A stretch of DNA of 21,729 nucleotides, taken from positions 1-21,729 of the forward strand of contig JAEXWS010000213.1 of the NCBI GenBank assembly GCA_023406225.1, given 5' to 3'. This DNA is from Bacillota bacterium. Lineage in GTDB: Bacteria > Bacillota > Clostridia > Oscillospirales > Oscillospiraceae. The notes under the pieces are model-generated. The model had not been told where the DNA came from and did no database searches. It saw only the letters and a program-made list of their open reading frames with translations. Both the position numbers and the translations under genes were made by a program. Below, piece by piece: positions 7,578-14,510 of this stretch; position 1 is the stretch's first letter, and each line of letters begins with the position of its first letter.

Positions 7578-7601
7578 TTTTCCACAAAGTTTTCTACAAA
7601 G
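7578..7601 (+). repeat. Tandem 12-bp repeat before the kinase gene
   Basis: TTTTCCACAAAG (7578-7589) is followed immediately by TTTTCTACAAAG (7590-7601), which runs into the ribosome binding site of the kinase. A third partial unit precedes it at 7570-7576. It is AT-richer than its surroundings. The role is unknown; it may keep the ribosome binding site unstructured. Confidence 0.4.
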
Positions 7602-7616
7602 GGGGAGGTCCGGGCC

Positions 7617-8858
7617 GTGATCCGTAAGCTTCAGCTCAAATTTGTGGCCATTTTCATGGCCATGGTGACCCTGGTCCTGGCGGGGATCTTTTTCTCGGCC
7701 TACTCCTCCGCCAAAAACAGCGTGGAGGCCACCAGCCGGGACGTTTTACAGCGGGTCATCAGCGAGGCAGGGGACGTGCGCAGCGATTTTTATCCCATCC
7801 TGCCGTCCCTCGGGCCGGTGCAGCTCCCCTATTTTACCGTCCGCGTGACGGCGGACAGCCTTCCCATCCGTTCCTACACGGCCCGGGTGGTCTCCGGCAC
7901 CTACGCCAACCTCAACGACACGGCGGAGCTGGCCGTCATTTTGACGGACTGCCTGTCCCAGGGGGAGAGCGAGGGGATCATCAGCCAGTACAATCTCCGT
8001 TATCTCCGGCGGGACAGCGGCGCTTACACCACCCTGCTGGCCTTTGTGGACATGTCCTCCGAATACGCCACCCTGGGCCGCCTGGTCCGGTCTTTTTTCC
8101 AGATCGCCCTGGTGATCTATCTTTTGCTGCTGGCCGTCTCCGTGCTGCTGGCCAAGTGGGTCTCCGCGCCGGTGGAGCGGGCCTGGCTCCAGCAGCGCCA
8201 GTTCCTCTCGGACGCGTCCCACGAGCTGAAAACGCCTTTGACCGTCATCCTCTCCAACGCGGAGCTTCTGGAGGCCGCGCCCCTGGACGTCCGCCCCGCC
8301 CGCTGGGCGGACAACATCCACTCCGAGGCCCAGCGGATGAAAAAGCTGGTGGAGGAGATGCTGACCCTGGCCCGGGCGGACCATATGACCCGCACCGCCG
8401 TCCTGACGGAGGTCTCCCTCTCCGACGCGGCGGCGGACTGCGCCCTGGCCTTTGAGCCGGTGGCCTTCGAGGCGGGCAAGTCCCTGACGTATCAAATCAC
8501 GGAGGGCGTGACGGTGCTGGGGGACCGGGACAGGCTCAAGCAGGTGATCTCCGTCCTGCTGGATAACGCCATCAAATACGGCGAAGCGGGAGGGACCGTG
8601 ACGCTGACGCTTCAAAAGACGGACCGCCAGGCCCGCCTCACCGTCTCCAATCCCGGCGCGCCCATCCCCCCGGAGCAATTGGGCCGGCTGTTCGAGCGGT
8701 TTTACCGGGCGGACGCCTCCCGGGGGGAGAAGAGCGGCTTCGGCCTGGGCCTCTCCATCGCCGCGGCCATCGCCGCCGAGCACAAGGGCGCGCTGAAGGC
8801 GGAGAGCGACGCGGCCTCCACCCGCTTTTTCTTCACGCTGCCGCTGAAAAAGGGATAG
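7617..8858 (+). CDS. Sensor histidine kinase with a short linker in place of HAMP
   Basis: This 413-residue membrane kinase is the probable partner of the regulator at 6840. Helix 1 spans about 8-29, an extracytoplasmic domain about 30-158, and helix 2 about 160-180. The phosphorylated His202 lies in SDASHELKTPLTV, only about 20 residues after the second helix. There is thus no room for a full HAMP domain; the short linker (VERAWLQQRQF) is a form I know from other Firmicute kinases. The ATPase domain has the N-box Asn317 (LLDNAIKYG) and the G-box FGLGLS (375-380). I use the GTG start at 7617 because GGGGGAGG lies eight bases upstream. The sensed signal is unknown. Confidence 0.93.
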   Translation: MIRKLQLKFVAIFMAMVTLVLAGIFFSAYSSAKNSVEATSRDVLQRVISEAGDVRSDFYPILPSLGPVQLPYFTVRVTADSLPIRSYTARVVSGTYANLNDTAELAVILTDCLSQGESEGIISQYNLRYLRRDSGAYTTLLAFVDMSSEYATLGRLVRSFFQIALVIYLLLLAVSVLLAKWVSAPVERAWLQQRQFLSDASHELKTPLTVILSNAELLEAAPLDVRPARWADNIHSEAQRMKKLVEEMLTLARADHMTRTAVLTEVSLSDAAADCALAFEPVAFEAGKSLTYQITEGVTVLGDRDRLKQVISVLLDNAIKYGEAGGTVTLTLQKTDRQARLTVSNPGAPIPPEQLGRLFERFYRADASRGEKSGFGLGLSIAAAIAAEHKGALKAESDAASTRFFFTLPLKKG

Positions 8859-8862
8859 GCAC

Positions 8863-8883
8863 GGGCCGGCGAACCGCCGGCCC
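8863..8883 (+). terminator. Terminator-like hairpin after the first kinase
   Basis: A 9-bp perfect stem (8863-8871 with 8875-8883) lies four bases past the kinase stop codon and is followed by GCCTTTCC, a weak U-tract. It probably separates the two two-component operons. Confidence 0.55.
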
Positions 8884-8896
8884 GCCTTTCCATTCT

Positions 8897-8951
8897 GTAA
8901 GAATTTCGTAAGAAACAGCCCGGCTTCTTTGAAAGAATTATCCCGTATGCT
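8897..8951 (+). promoter_or_regulatory. Regulator box and promoter of the VanRS-like pair
   Basis: GTAAGAA occurs at 8897-8903 and 8908-8914, exactly 11 bp apart, the usual arrangement for an OmpR-family dimer. A -10-like TATGCT follows at 8946-8951 with only a poor -35 region (CTTCTT around 8925), which fits activation by a regulator bound just upstream. Autoregulation by the VanR-like protein encoded at 8978 is the simplest reading. Confidence 0.55.
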
Positions 8952-8977
8952 GGTCTCAAGCTCAAGGAGGGAATGAG

Positions 8978-9679
8978 ATGAACGAATGCATTCTGGTGGT
9001 GGACGACGATCCCGAGATCGTGGGGGCCATCGCCATCACCCTGGAAAAGGAGGGCTACCGGTGCCTGCGGGCCTATAACGGCATGGAGGCCCTGGACCTG
9101 TGCCTGGACCCGTCGGTGCGGCTGATCCTCATCGACGTGATGATGCCCAGGCTGGACGGCCTCTCCGCCCTCATCCGCATCCGGGAAAAGCGGAACCTGC
9201 CCATTATCGTCCTGTCCGCCAAAAGCGAGGACACGGACAAGATCCTGGGCCTCTCCATGGGGGCGGACGACTATATTACCAAGCCCTTCAACCCCCAGGA
9301 GCTGGCGGCCAGGGTCCGGAGCCAGCTCCGGCGGTACACGCTGCTGGGGGACATCCACGCGGAGGGACGGGGAAACGCCATCGTCAACGGGCGGCTCTCC
9401 TACGACCCGGACAAGCTGGAGCTGCGGGCGGACGGGGAGGCGGTGAAGCTCACCGCCACGGAGACGAAGATCGTGGACCTTTTGATGCGCAACCCCGGCC
9501 GCATCTTCCCGGCGGAGGAGATCTACCGCCGGGTGTGGAGCGAGGACGCCTTCGCCTGCGAGAACACGGTGATGGTCCATATCCGCCGCATTCGTGAAAA
9601 AATCGAACTCAACCCGAAGGAGCCAGACTATATTAAGGTGGTGTGGGGCATTGGATACAAAATGGAACAGCATGGATAG
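8978..9679 (+). CDS. VanR-like OmpR-family response regulator
   Basis: This 233-residue regulator has a receiver domain with Asp53 (LIDVMMPRLDG), Ser80 (VLSAKSED) and Lys102 (TKPFNPQE), and acidic residues Asp9-11. A winged-helix domain follows from about residue 130, ending HIRRIREKIELNPKEPDYIK. The arrangement is typical of VanR-like regulators. AAGGAGGG (8964-8971) lies six bases before ATG. The kinase gene overlaps its last codons, so the two are translationally coupled. No van resistance genes are present, so the name describes similarity only, and target genes are unknown. Confidence 0.94.
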   Translation: MNECILVVDDDPEIVGAIAITLEKEGYRCLRAYNGMEALDLCLDPSVRLILIDVMMPRLDGLSALIRIREKRNLPIIVLSAKSEDTDKILGLSMGADDYITKPFNPQELAARVRSQLRRYTLLGDIHAEGRGNAIVNGRLSYDPDKLELRADGEAVKLTATETKIVDLLMRNPGRIFPAEEIYRRVWSEDAFACENTVMVHIRRIREKIELNPKEPDYIKVVWGIGYKMEQHG

Positions 9680-12035
9680 GGACCCCGGGGCGGGTCTGGA
9701 GGAATTTGTGGCCCGGGAGGTCCGGGAGGCGGCGGAGCCGTCTCCCGGCGCGGGAGCGGGCGGCAGGCGGACGCTCCGGGCCGCGGCGGCCTTTCTGGCC
9801 TTTTTCCTGGGCGTCAGCTTGACGGTGGGGAGCTTGGGCGGTCTTGCGGGCCGCTGGGCCTGGGAGCGGGACACGGACCAGTGGTGGCGCGGAGACTGGC
9901 AGGAGACCTCCTCCTTCCGCTGGGCCGTCAGCAATTATCTGGAGGAATTTCTCACCCTGGGCGCGGGGGGGACCCTGGATTGGTACGACGAAGCGGTGAC
10001 GGAGGTCTACGATTCCGTCATCGCGCGGCAGTATGAATACAGCCTGAGCCCCGGCTGGTCCTGGAGCGAAATGCCCGCGGAGTACAGGGCCTACGCCTAT
10101 GCCGACCCGGAGTCCTCCTCTCTGGATGCGATCCTCAAGGCCGAACCGGACTATTTTTACAAGAGCAACAAAAACGTGCTCTACCATGTTCTTCGCCAGG
10201 GGCGCTCAAAGTATGACAGCGCCGGCTCTTACAGCAACACCGGGGAAGGGCAGTCCCTCTCCTCTTACGACGCGCTTCCGGAGGGATACAACTTCCTGCT
10301 GACTTTTGCGGACGGCAAGGTGCGCATCTGGAAGGACGGGACCGAGCTGGACGTTTACGGCGGCGGGGTCTACACCGATGAGAGCCTCTGGTTTGTCCCG
10401 GGCTATGAGAATTTCCAGGCGGGCGAGGGCGTGGAGGATGTGACGGTGTCCTTCGCCATCCGCCAAACGCCCATGCAGTATCTCCGGGGAAATTACAGCG
10501 GCGGCGGGGTCTATCAGAACAACCGCCTCTACAATCTCTATCAGGGCATGGAGCACAGCCGGACCTTTTACCGGACGATGGCCGTGACCTTGGCCCTGGG
10601 CCTGCTGTTTCTGGCGGCCTGGGTCCCCCTGCGCAGGGACCGGGCCGCGGTGGACGCGAAGCTTGCCTCCTGGACGGTCCACGTGTGGACGGAATTCCGC
10701 TTCCTGGCCGTGGCCGTGGGCCTTGTGGGCCTTGGGCTGAGCGGCATCAATGGCTTTTGGAACATCGAAGAGCTGTGGTACGGCTTTTATTTCGGCGACT
10801 TCCCGTCCTTCCATCTCTCCTCTTTTGCCCGGAGCCTGGCGGCGTGCCTGGACAACGTGCCCGCCCTGCTGGGGCTGACGTGGCTTTTCTGGCTGCTCCA
10901 CAACGACCACCGGCACCACCCGAAGGCGGAGCGGCGGAGCCTGTGGCGGCTTCTCCGGGCCAAGGAACTCAAGCGCCCTGTGGAAAAACGGCTCTCCCGC
11001 GGCGCCGTGGCCGGGCTTGCGGCGCCGGCGATCCTGGCGCTGTGCGCCCTTCCGGCGGGGCTGGTGGTGCTGAACCACCGGTTCAACGGGTATTACCGGG
11101 ACGGGTGGCTGCTGCTTGCGGCGGTTTTTCTTCTGGTTTTCTGCGCCCTGTCGGTCTGGCTGGTCCTTTCCTCGCGGAACCTCCTGCGCACCGCCCGGGA
11201 CATCGGATTGCTGGCGGACCAGGTGGAGGCCATCCGGGAGGGGGACCTCTCCACGCCCCTGACTCTGCCCGACGACGCGGACCTGCGCAAAACGGCGGAG
11301 AGCCTGAACGACATCCAATCCGGGATGCACAAGGCCCTGGCGGAGCAGACCCGCAGCGAGCGGATGAAGGTGGAGCTGATCTCCAACGTGTCCCACGATT
11401 TGAAAACGCCCCTGACCTCCATCCTCTCCTACGCGGAGCTGCTGCGCCAGGAGGAGCTGCCCCCGGCGGCGGCGGACTACGCCCGCATCATCGACGAGAA
11501 GGCCCAGCGGCTGAAAACCATGGTCCAGGACGTGTTTGACGTGAGCAAGGCCTCGGCGAGCCAGCTTCCGGTCCATTTGGAGCGGCTGGACCTTGGAAAG
11601 CTCCTGCGCCAGACCCTGGCGGACATGGCGGACCCCATCGCCGCCAGCCGCCTGACCTTCAAGACGGACCTGCCCGAAGAGCCCGTCATGATCACGGCGG
11701 ACGGCAAGAGGCTGTACCGGGTGTTCCAGAACCTCATTCAAAACGCCCTGCAATACGCCCTGGAGGGCAGCCGGGTCCATCTCACCCTGAAAGCCGGGAA
11801 CGGGCAGGCGGAGGCCGCCGTGCGCAACACCTCCCGGGGGGAGCTTTCCGGCGGCGTGGACTTCACCGCCCGGTTCGTCCGGGGGGACGAGAGCCGCACC
11901 GACGGCGGCAGCGGCCTGGGCCTCTCCATCGCAAGCAGCTTCACCGAGGCCTGCGGCGGGTCCTTCCGGGTGGAGACGGTGGCGGACCTGTTCACCGCCG
12001 TCGTGACCTTCCCGCTGGCGGAGGAGGCGGACTGA
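9672..12035 (+). CDS. Large multi-helix sensor histidine kinase, VanS-like catalytic core
   Basis: This 787-residue membrane kinase is about twice the usual length. It begins with a 35-residue acidic/basic cytoplasmic leader, then helix 1 (about 37-58) and a roughly 240-residue extracytoplasmic domain rich in Tyr, Ser and Gly (60-300). Five more helices follow (about 302-320, 343-361, 390-409, 445-467, 478-500). Next come a HAMP-like linker (501-560), the His575 box (SNVSHDLKTPLTS), N-box Asn691 (NLIQNALQYA) and G-box SGLGLSIA (747-754). I choose ATG 9672, which overlaps the regulator's stop by 8 bp; upstream in-frame starts lie inside the regulator gene. Its ribosome binding site is weak, consistent with coupling. 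The extracytoplasmic domain resembles nothing I recognise. Confidence 0.9.
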   Translation: MDRDPGAGLEEFVAREVREAAEPSPGAGAGGRRTLRAAAAFLAFFLGVSLTVGSLGGLAGRWAWERDTDQWWRGDWQETSSFRWAVSNYLEEFLTLGAGGTLDWYDEAVTEVYDSVIARQYEYSLSPGWSWSEMPAEYRAYAYADPESSSLDAILKAEPDYFYKSNKNVLYHVLRQGRSKYDSAGSYSNTGEGQSLSSYDALPEGYNFLLTFADGKVRIWKDGTELDVYGGGVYTDESLWFVPGYENFQAGEGVEDVTVSFAIRQTPMQYLRGNYSGGGVYQNNRLYNLYQGMEHSRTFYRTMAVTLALGLLFLAAWVPLRRDRAAVDAKLASWTVHVWTEFRFLAVAVGLVGLGLSGINGFWNIEELWYGFYFGDFPSFHLSSFARSLAACLDNVPALLGLTWLFWLLHNDHRHHPKAERRSLWRLLRAKELKRPVEKRLSRGAVAGLAAPAILALCALPAGLVVLNHRFNGYYRDGWLLLAAVFLLVFCALSVWLVLSSRNLLRTARDIGLLADQVEAIREGDLSTPLTLPDDADLRKTAESLNDIQSGMHKALAEQTRSERMKVELISNVSHDLKTPLTSILSYAELLRQEELPPAAADYARIIDEKAQRLKTMVQDVFDVSKASASQLPVHLERLDLGKLLRQTLADMADPIAASRLTFKTDLPEEPVMITADGKRLYRVFQNLIQNALQYALEGSRVHLTLKAGNGQAEAAVRNTSRGELSGGVDFTARFVRGDESRTDGGSGLGLSIASSFTEACGGSFRVETVADLFTAVVTFPLAEEAD

Positions 12036-12036
12036 A

Positions 12037-12074
12037 CTTGAGCGCCGGGGGACTTTCGTCCCCCGGCGCTCAAG
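12037..12074. terminator. Strong 3' hairpin of the large kinase gene
   Basis: A 17-bp perfect stem (12037-12053 with 12058-12074) closes on TTTC and starts one base past the kinase stop codon. It has no U-tract. Its last bases overlap the right end of repeat copy B, which provides a T-flanked stem immediately after. Confidence 0.75.
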
Positions 12075-12252
12075 CTGTCGAAAAAGTGCCTACGGCACTT
12101 TTTCGAGCAGGCCGCGGCCCGTCGCGCGCACGCACTGTCCGCTTTAAGCGGACAGTTCGCACACTTACGGACCGAGATGTATGTTCTCCGACGCACATGT
12201 CGTCGGAGAAAATGAATTTGACTTTTTTCGCGCCTCCGGAGCGGCGGCGCGA
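12072..12252 (-). repeat. Structured interspersed repeat, copy B (reverse, left end eroded)
   Basis: Base n of copy A aligns with base 12271-n here, without gaps from A37 to A199. The terminator-like stem (12079-12105), the third stem (12134-12156, loop TTA on this strand) and the second stem (12180-12214) are kept, as is the 28-nt invariant block (12153-12180). The first hairpin survives with a 7-base longer loop (12227-12234 with 12246-12252). The bases beyond do not match the left terminus of copies A and C, so this copy is truncated. The promoter of the next gene starts 40 bp further on. As in copy A, the right end abuts the 3' hairpin of the adjoining gene. Confidence 0.85.
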
Positions 12253-12291
12253 TGCGGACCCCTTTGAAAACGGGCGCGCCGGTTCCGCGGT

Positions 12292-12320
12292 TTGACAGGT
12301 CCATGCGGGTGTGATAAAGT
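12292..12320 (+). promoter_or_regulatory. Promoter of the TauE/SafE-type gene
   Basis: TTGACA (12292-12297) and TAAAGT (12315-12320) are spaced 17 bp apart. The predicted start near 12327 gives a leader of about 30 nt. The promoter begins just outside the eroded left end of repeat copy B. Confidence 0.7.
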
Positions 12321-12357
12321 AAAAACCCTGAGAGAACGCGAGAGGGAAGTGTGTGCG

Positions 12358-13125
12358 GTGGAATTTTGGAAGATGTGCCTGGCGGTCTGCCCCCTGCTGT
12401 TTCTGGGCGGCTTTGTGGACTCCGTGGCCGGGGGCGGAGGGCTCATCACCCTGCCCGCCTATCTGTTTGTGGGCATCCCGGTGCACATCGCCTCCGGCAC
12501 CAACAAGGTGGTCAACAGCATGGGCACCGGCGTCGCCACGGTCAACTACATCCGCAGCGGCAAGGTGGACCTGAGGGCCGCCGCCTGGGCGGCGGGGGGC
12601 GCGCTGGCCGGGGCCGCCGCCGGCGCGCGGCTGGCGCTGTGGTGCTCCGAGCAGGTGCTGCAGGCCTGCGTGCTGGTGGCGCTGCCGGTGGTGGCGGTGA
12701 TCTTGGTGGTGAAAAAGGACATGGGCAGGACCTCCGTGACGGAGGAGCGCTGGTCCCGGCGGCAGCGGGCGGCGCTGAGCCTGCTCATCGGGTTCGTCAT
12801 CGGCATGTACGACGGCATGATCGGCCCGGGGACGGGGACCTTCATGATCATGGCCTTCACCCTGGTCCTGGGCATGGACCTGCTAACGGCCTCCGGCTGC
12901 GCGAAGGTGGCCAACCTGGCCTCCAACGCGGCCTCCGCCGTGGTTTGGATCCTCAGCGGGAAGGTCTACTGGACGCTGGTGGTCCCGGCGGCGGCCTGCT
13001 GCATCCTGGGCAACTGGTGCGGCGCGCGCTACGCCATCAGGGGCGGCAGCGAAAAGGTCCGGGGGATGATCTTCCTGGTCCTGGCCCTGCTGTTCGTCAA
13101 GCTGGGCTGGGAATTGATCTTTTAA
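12358..13125 (+). CDS. TauE/SafE family membrane transporter
   Basis: This 255-residue inner-membrane protein belongs to the TauE/SafE (YfcA-like) family of putative anion exporters or importers. The diagnostic duplicated halves are visible: DSVAGGGGLITLPAYLF (about 20-36) followed by GTNKVVNSMGTGVATVNY, and YDGMIGPGTGTFMIMAF (about 151-167) followed by CAKVANLASNAASAVVW. About eight hydrophobic segments run through the rest. The start is uncertain: I use GTG 12358 with AGAGGGA upstream; ATG 12373 is the alternative. It is transcribed alone, between its own promoter and a canonical terminator. Family members are linked to sulfite, sulfonate or sulfoacetate movement, but no neighbour here identifies the substrate. 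Confidence 0.9.
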   Translation: MEFWKMCLAVCPLLFLGGFVDSVAGGGGLITLPAYLFVGIPVHIASGTNKVVNSMGTGVATVNYIRSGKVDLRAAAWAAGGALAGAAAGARLALWCSEQVLQACVLVALPVVAVILVVKKDMGRTSVTEERWSRRQRAALSLLIGFVIGMYDGMIGPGTGTFMIMAFTLVLGMDLLTASGCAKVANLASNAASAVVWILSGKVYWTLVVPAAACCILGNWCGARYAIRGGSEKVRGMIFLVLALLFVKLGWELIF

Positions 13126-13130
13126 ACAAG

Positions 13131-13164
13131 AAGAGAAGGGCCGGAGCGGCCCTTCTCTTTTTTT
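13131..13164 (+). terminator. Canonical intrinsic terminator
   Basis: A 13-bp perfect stem (13131-13143 with 13147-13159) closes on GAG and runs into seven consecutive T residues. It begins five bases past the TauE/SafE stop codon. It is one of the few terminators in the window with a full U-tract and no repeat next to it. Confidence 0.9.
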
Positions 13165-13210
13165 GCGCGCCGGCGGGGAAAAGCCCCGGAGCCGCGCCCT
13201 CTGGCGGCCG

Positions 13211-13645
13211 TCAGCCGTTTTCCCGCCTCGCCTTTTCCTCCATAAGCCCCTTGTCCACGCAGAAGAAGGTGAACTCCCCCGTGGCCAGCAGCTTTCCGTC
13301 CTCCCCGGTGATGTCCACAGCCGTCAGCACCGTGGTCTTTCCCCGGTGGCGGACCCAGGCCGTGGCCCGCACGGTGCCGGCGGCCTGGTTGCGCAGAAAG
13401 TGCATGGCGCTGGTCTGGGTCACGTAAAGCCGCCCGTCGCTGTGGGCCGCCGAGCCGGTGGCGTTGTCCGCCAGGGTGTAGATGGCCCCGCCGTGGACCA
13501 TGCCGAAGGGATTGCGGCTCTCCGGCCGGATGGTGAGCCGGAACACCGCCCGGTCCCGCTCCACGGACTCCATTTCCATATGGTTGTGCAGCATGAAGGC
13601 ATTCTTCTTCAGCCGGTCCTGCGCCAGCGTCTCCAACTCGTTCAT
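13211..13645 (-). CDS. PaaI-type hotdog-fold thioesterase
   Basis: This 144-residue protein probably hydrolyses acyl-CoA thioesters in the cytoplasm. The hallmark NPFGMVHGGAIYTLADNATG (residues 45-64) holds the HGG turn and the central helix of the PaaI/YdiI-like hotdog fold. The length is normal for the family. AAGGAG lies upstream of the ATG with good spacing. It is divergent from the metal-responsive operon and separated from it by about 140 bp; no consensus promoter for it is obvious there. Substrate not predictable. The neighbouring genes give no pathway context. Confidence 0.9.
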   Translation of the reverse strand: MNELETLAQDRLKKNAFMLHNHMEMESVERDRAVFRLTIRPESRNPFGMVHGGAIYTLADNATGSAAHSDGRLYVTQTSAMHFLRNQAAGTVRATAWVRHRGKTTVLTAVDITGEDGKLLATGEFTFFCVDKGLMEEKARRENG

Positions 13646-13720
13646 ACAGATCTCCTTCTCTTTGAATGGTCCCAGTCTATCACGCCGCCCTCCTTTTTTC
13701 CACTGTTTTTAAAAAGGGGG

Positions 13721-13773
13721 TTGACAACGGCGGCAAATTGCATATAATGAACATATGAACAATCATTCATATG
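13721..13773 (+). promoter_or_regulatory. Promoter and ArsR/SmtB-type operator of the metal efflux operon
   Basis: TTGACA (13721-13726) and TATAAT (13743-13748), both consensus, are 16 bp apart. Right after the -10 box, bases 13752-13773 form an imperfect palindrome, CATATGAA at one edge and TTCATATG at the other with six bases between. This matches the known SmtB/CadC operator type in position and sequence. A repressor bound here would cover the transcription start, and release on metal binding would switch on the operon. Confidence 0.85.
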
Positions 13774-13787
13774 AAAGGAGGCGGCCC

Positions 13788-14150
13788 ATGGAAGACCGCT
13801 ACAACGTGGAGTGCTGCGACTTTATCCACGCCCATGAGGACATTGTGGAAAAAGTCCGGCGGGAGCTGCCGGGGGAGGACGCCTTATACGACCTCACCGA
13901 GCTGTTCCGCATTTTCGGGGACTCCACCCGCATCCGCATCCTGTACGTCCTGTTTGAAGCGGAGATGTGCGTGTGCGACATCGCCCAGCTTTTGGGCATG
14001 ACCCAGTCCGCCATCTCCCACCAGCTCCGGGCGCTGAAAAACGCCAGGCTGGTCAAATCCCGCCGGGAGGGCAAGACCGTGTTTTACGCCCTGGCGGACG
14101 ACCATGTGAAAACCATCATCGACCAGGGCCTGGAGCACGTATCCGAGTAA
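13788..14150 (+). CDS. ArsR/SmtB-family metal-sensing repressor, CadC-like
   Basis: This 120-residue winged-helix repressor should release DNA on binding Zn(II), Cd(II) or Pb(II). The recognition helix lies in CDIAQLLGMTQSAISHQLRAL (about residues 64-84). Two metal-site signatures are present. One is the CadC-type alpha3N set: Cys residues in VECCDFIHAHED near the N-terminus plus the EMCVCD motif. The other is a complete alpha5 set in DDHVKTIIDQGLEHVSE, whose Asp, His, His and Glu spacing (D-x-H, then +11 to H, then +3 to E) matches SmtB. The start is ATG 13788, six bases after AAAGGAGG; an upstream ATG at 13755 lies inside the operator and is rejected. First gene of the efflux operon. Confidence 0.93.
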   Translation: MEDRYNVECCDFIHAHEDIVEKVRRELPGEDALYDLTELFRIFGDSTRIRILYVLFEAEMCVCDIAQLLGMTQSAISHQLRALKNARLVKSRREGKTVFYALADDHVKTIIDQGLEHVSE

Positions 14151-14188
14151 GGGGCCCATATTTTTAGAAACAATTGGAGGAGTCTGTT

Positions 14189-14407
14189 ATGAAAAAACGT
14201 TTTGTTCTCACCGACCTGGACTGCGCCAACTGCGCCGCGAAAATGGAGACTGCCATCAAGAAGATCGACGGCGTGCAGGACGCCACCGTGAGCTTCATGA
14301 CCCAGAAGCTGATGCTGGACGCGGACGACGCCCGCTTCGACGATATTTTGAAGGAAGTGGTGGCCGTGTGCAAAAAGGTGGAGCCGGACTGCACCATCCA
14401 CCTGTAA
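14189..14407 (+). CDS. Free-standing HMA-domain metallochaperone
   Basis: This 72-residue single-domain protein has the ferredoxin-like HMA fold pattern, with the metal-binding CANC in LTDLDCANCAAKMETAIKKI (residues 7-26). The Asp before the first Cys and the wording around it resemble the N-terminal domains of Zn/Cd ATPases more than CopZ. GGAGG lies eight bases before ATG 14189. It sits between the repressor and a P1B ATPase that lacks an N-terminal HMA domain, so it probably delivers metal to that pump or acts as its detached regulatory domain. Confidence 0.9.
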   Translation: MKKRFVLTDLDCANCAAKMETAIKKIDGVQDATVSFMTQKLMLDADDARFDDILKEVVAVCKKVEPDCTIHL

Positions 14408-14424
14408 GCGGCGTGGGGCGCAAA

Positions 14425-14478
14425 GCGGGGCCTCCCGCATGGGAGAGGACTTTTTTCCCGTGAGGCTCCCGGCCCCGC
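14425..14478 (+). promoter_or_regulatory. Intercistronic folded region, possible attenuator
   Basis: GCGGGGCC (14425-14432) can pair with GGCCCCGC (14471-14478), enclosing the small stem CTCCC/GGGAG (14432-14445) followed by a run of six T residues (14451-14456). GGGAG can instead pair with CTCCC at 14466-14470, so alternative folds exist. The arrangement could reduce or condition transcription of the ATPase relative to the two small upstream genes. Confidence 0.4.
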
Positions 14479-14510
14479 AAGACTGAAATCCAAGGCCCGG
14501 AGGAGATCAT

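Noticed and set aside
7578..7589. A TTTTCCACA match to the DnaA box, with another near 21516.
   Set aside because: Single scattered near-matches without clustering, an AT-rich unwinding region or dnaA/dnaN neighbours do not indicate an origin.
8978..12035. Vancomycin resistance locus.
   Set aside because: Only the regulator and kinase resemble VanRS. No ligase, dehydrogenase or dipeptidase genes are present, and VanR/S-like pairs are common in Firmicutes for other purposes.
13755..13787. An upstream ATG for the ArsR gene.
   Set aside because: It lies inside the operator palindrome at the transcription start and lacks a ribosome binding site, whereas ATG 13788 has AAAGGAGG at ideal spacing.
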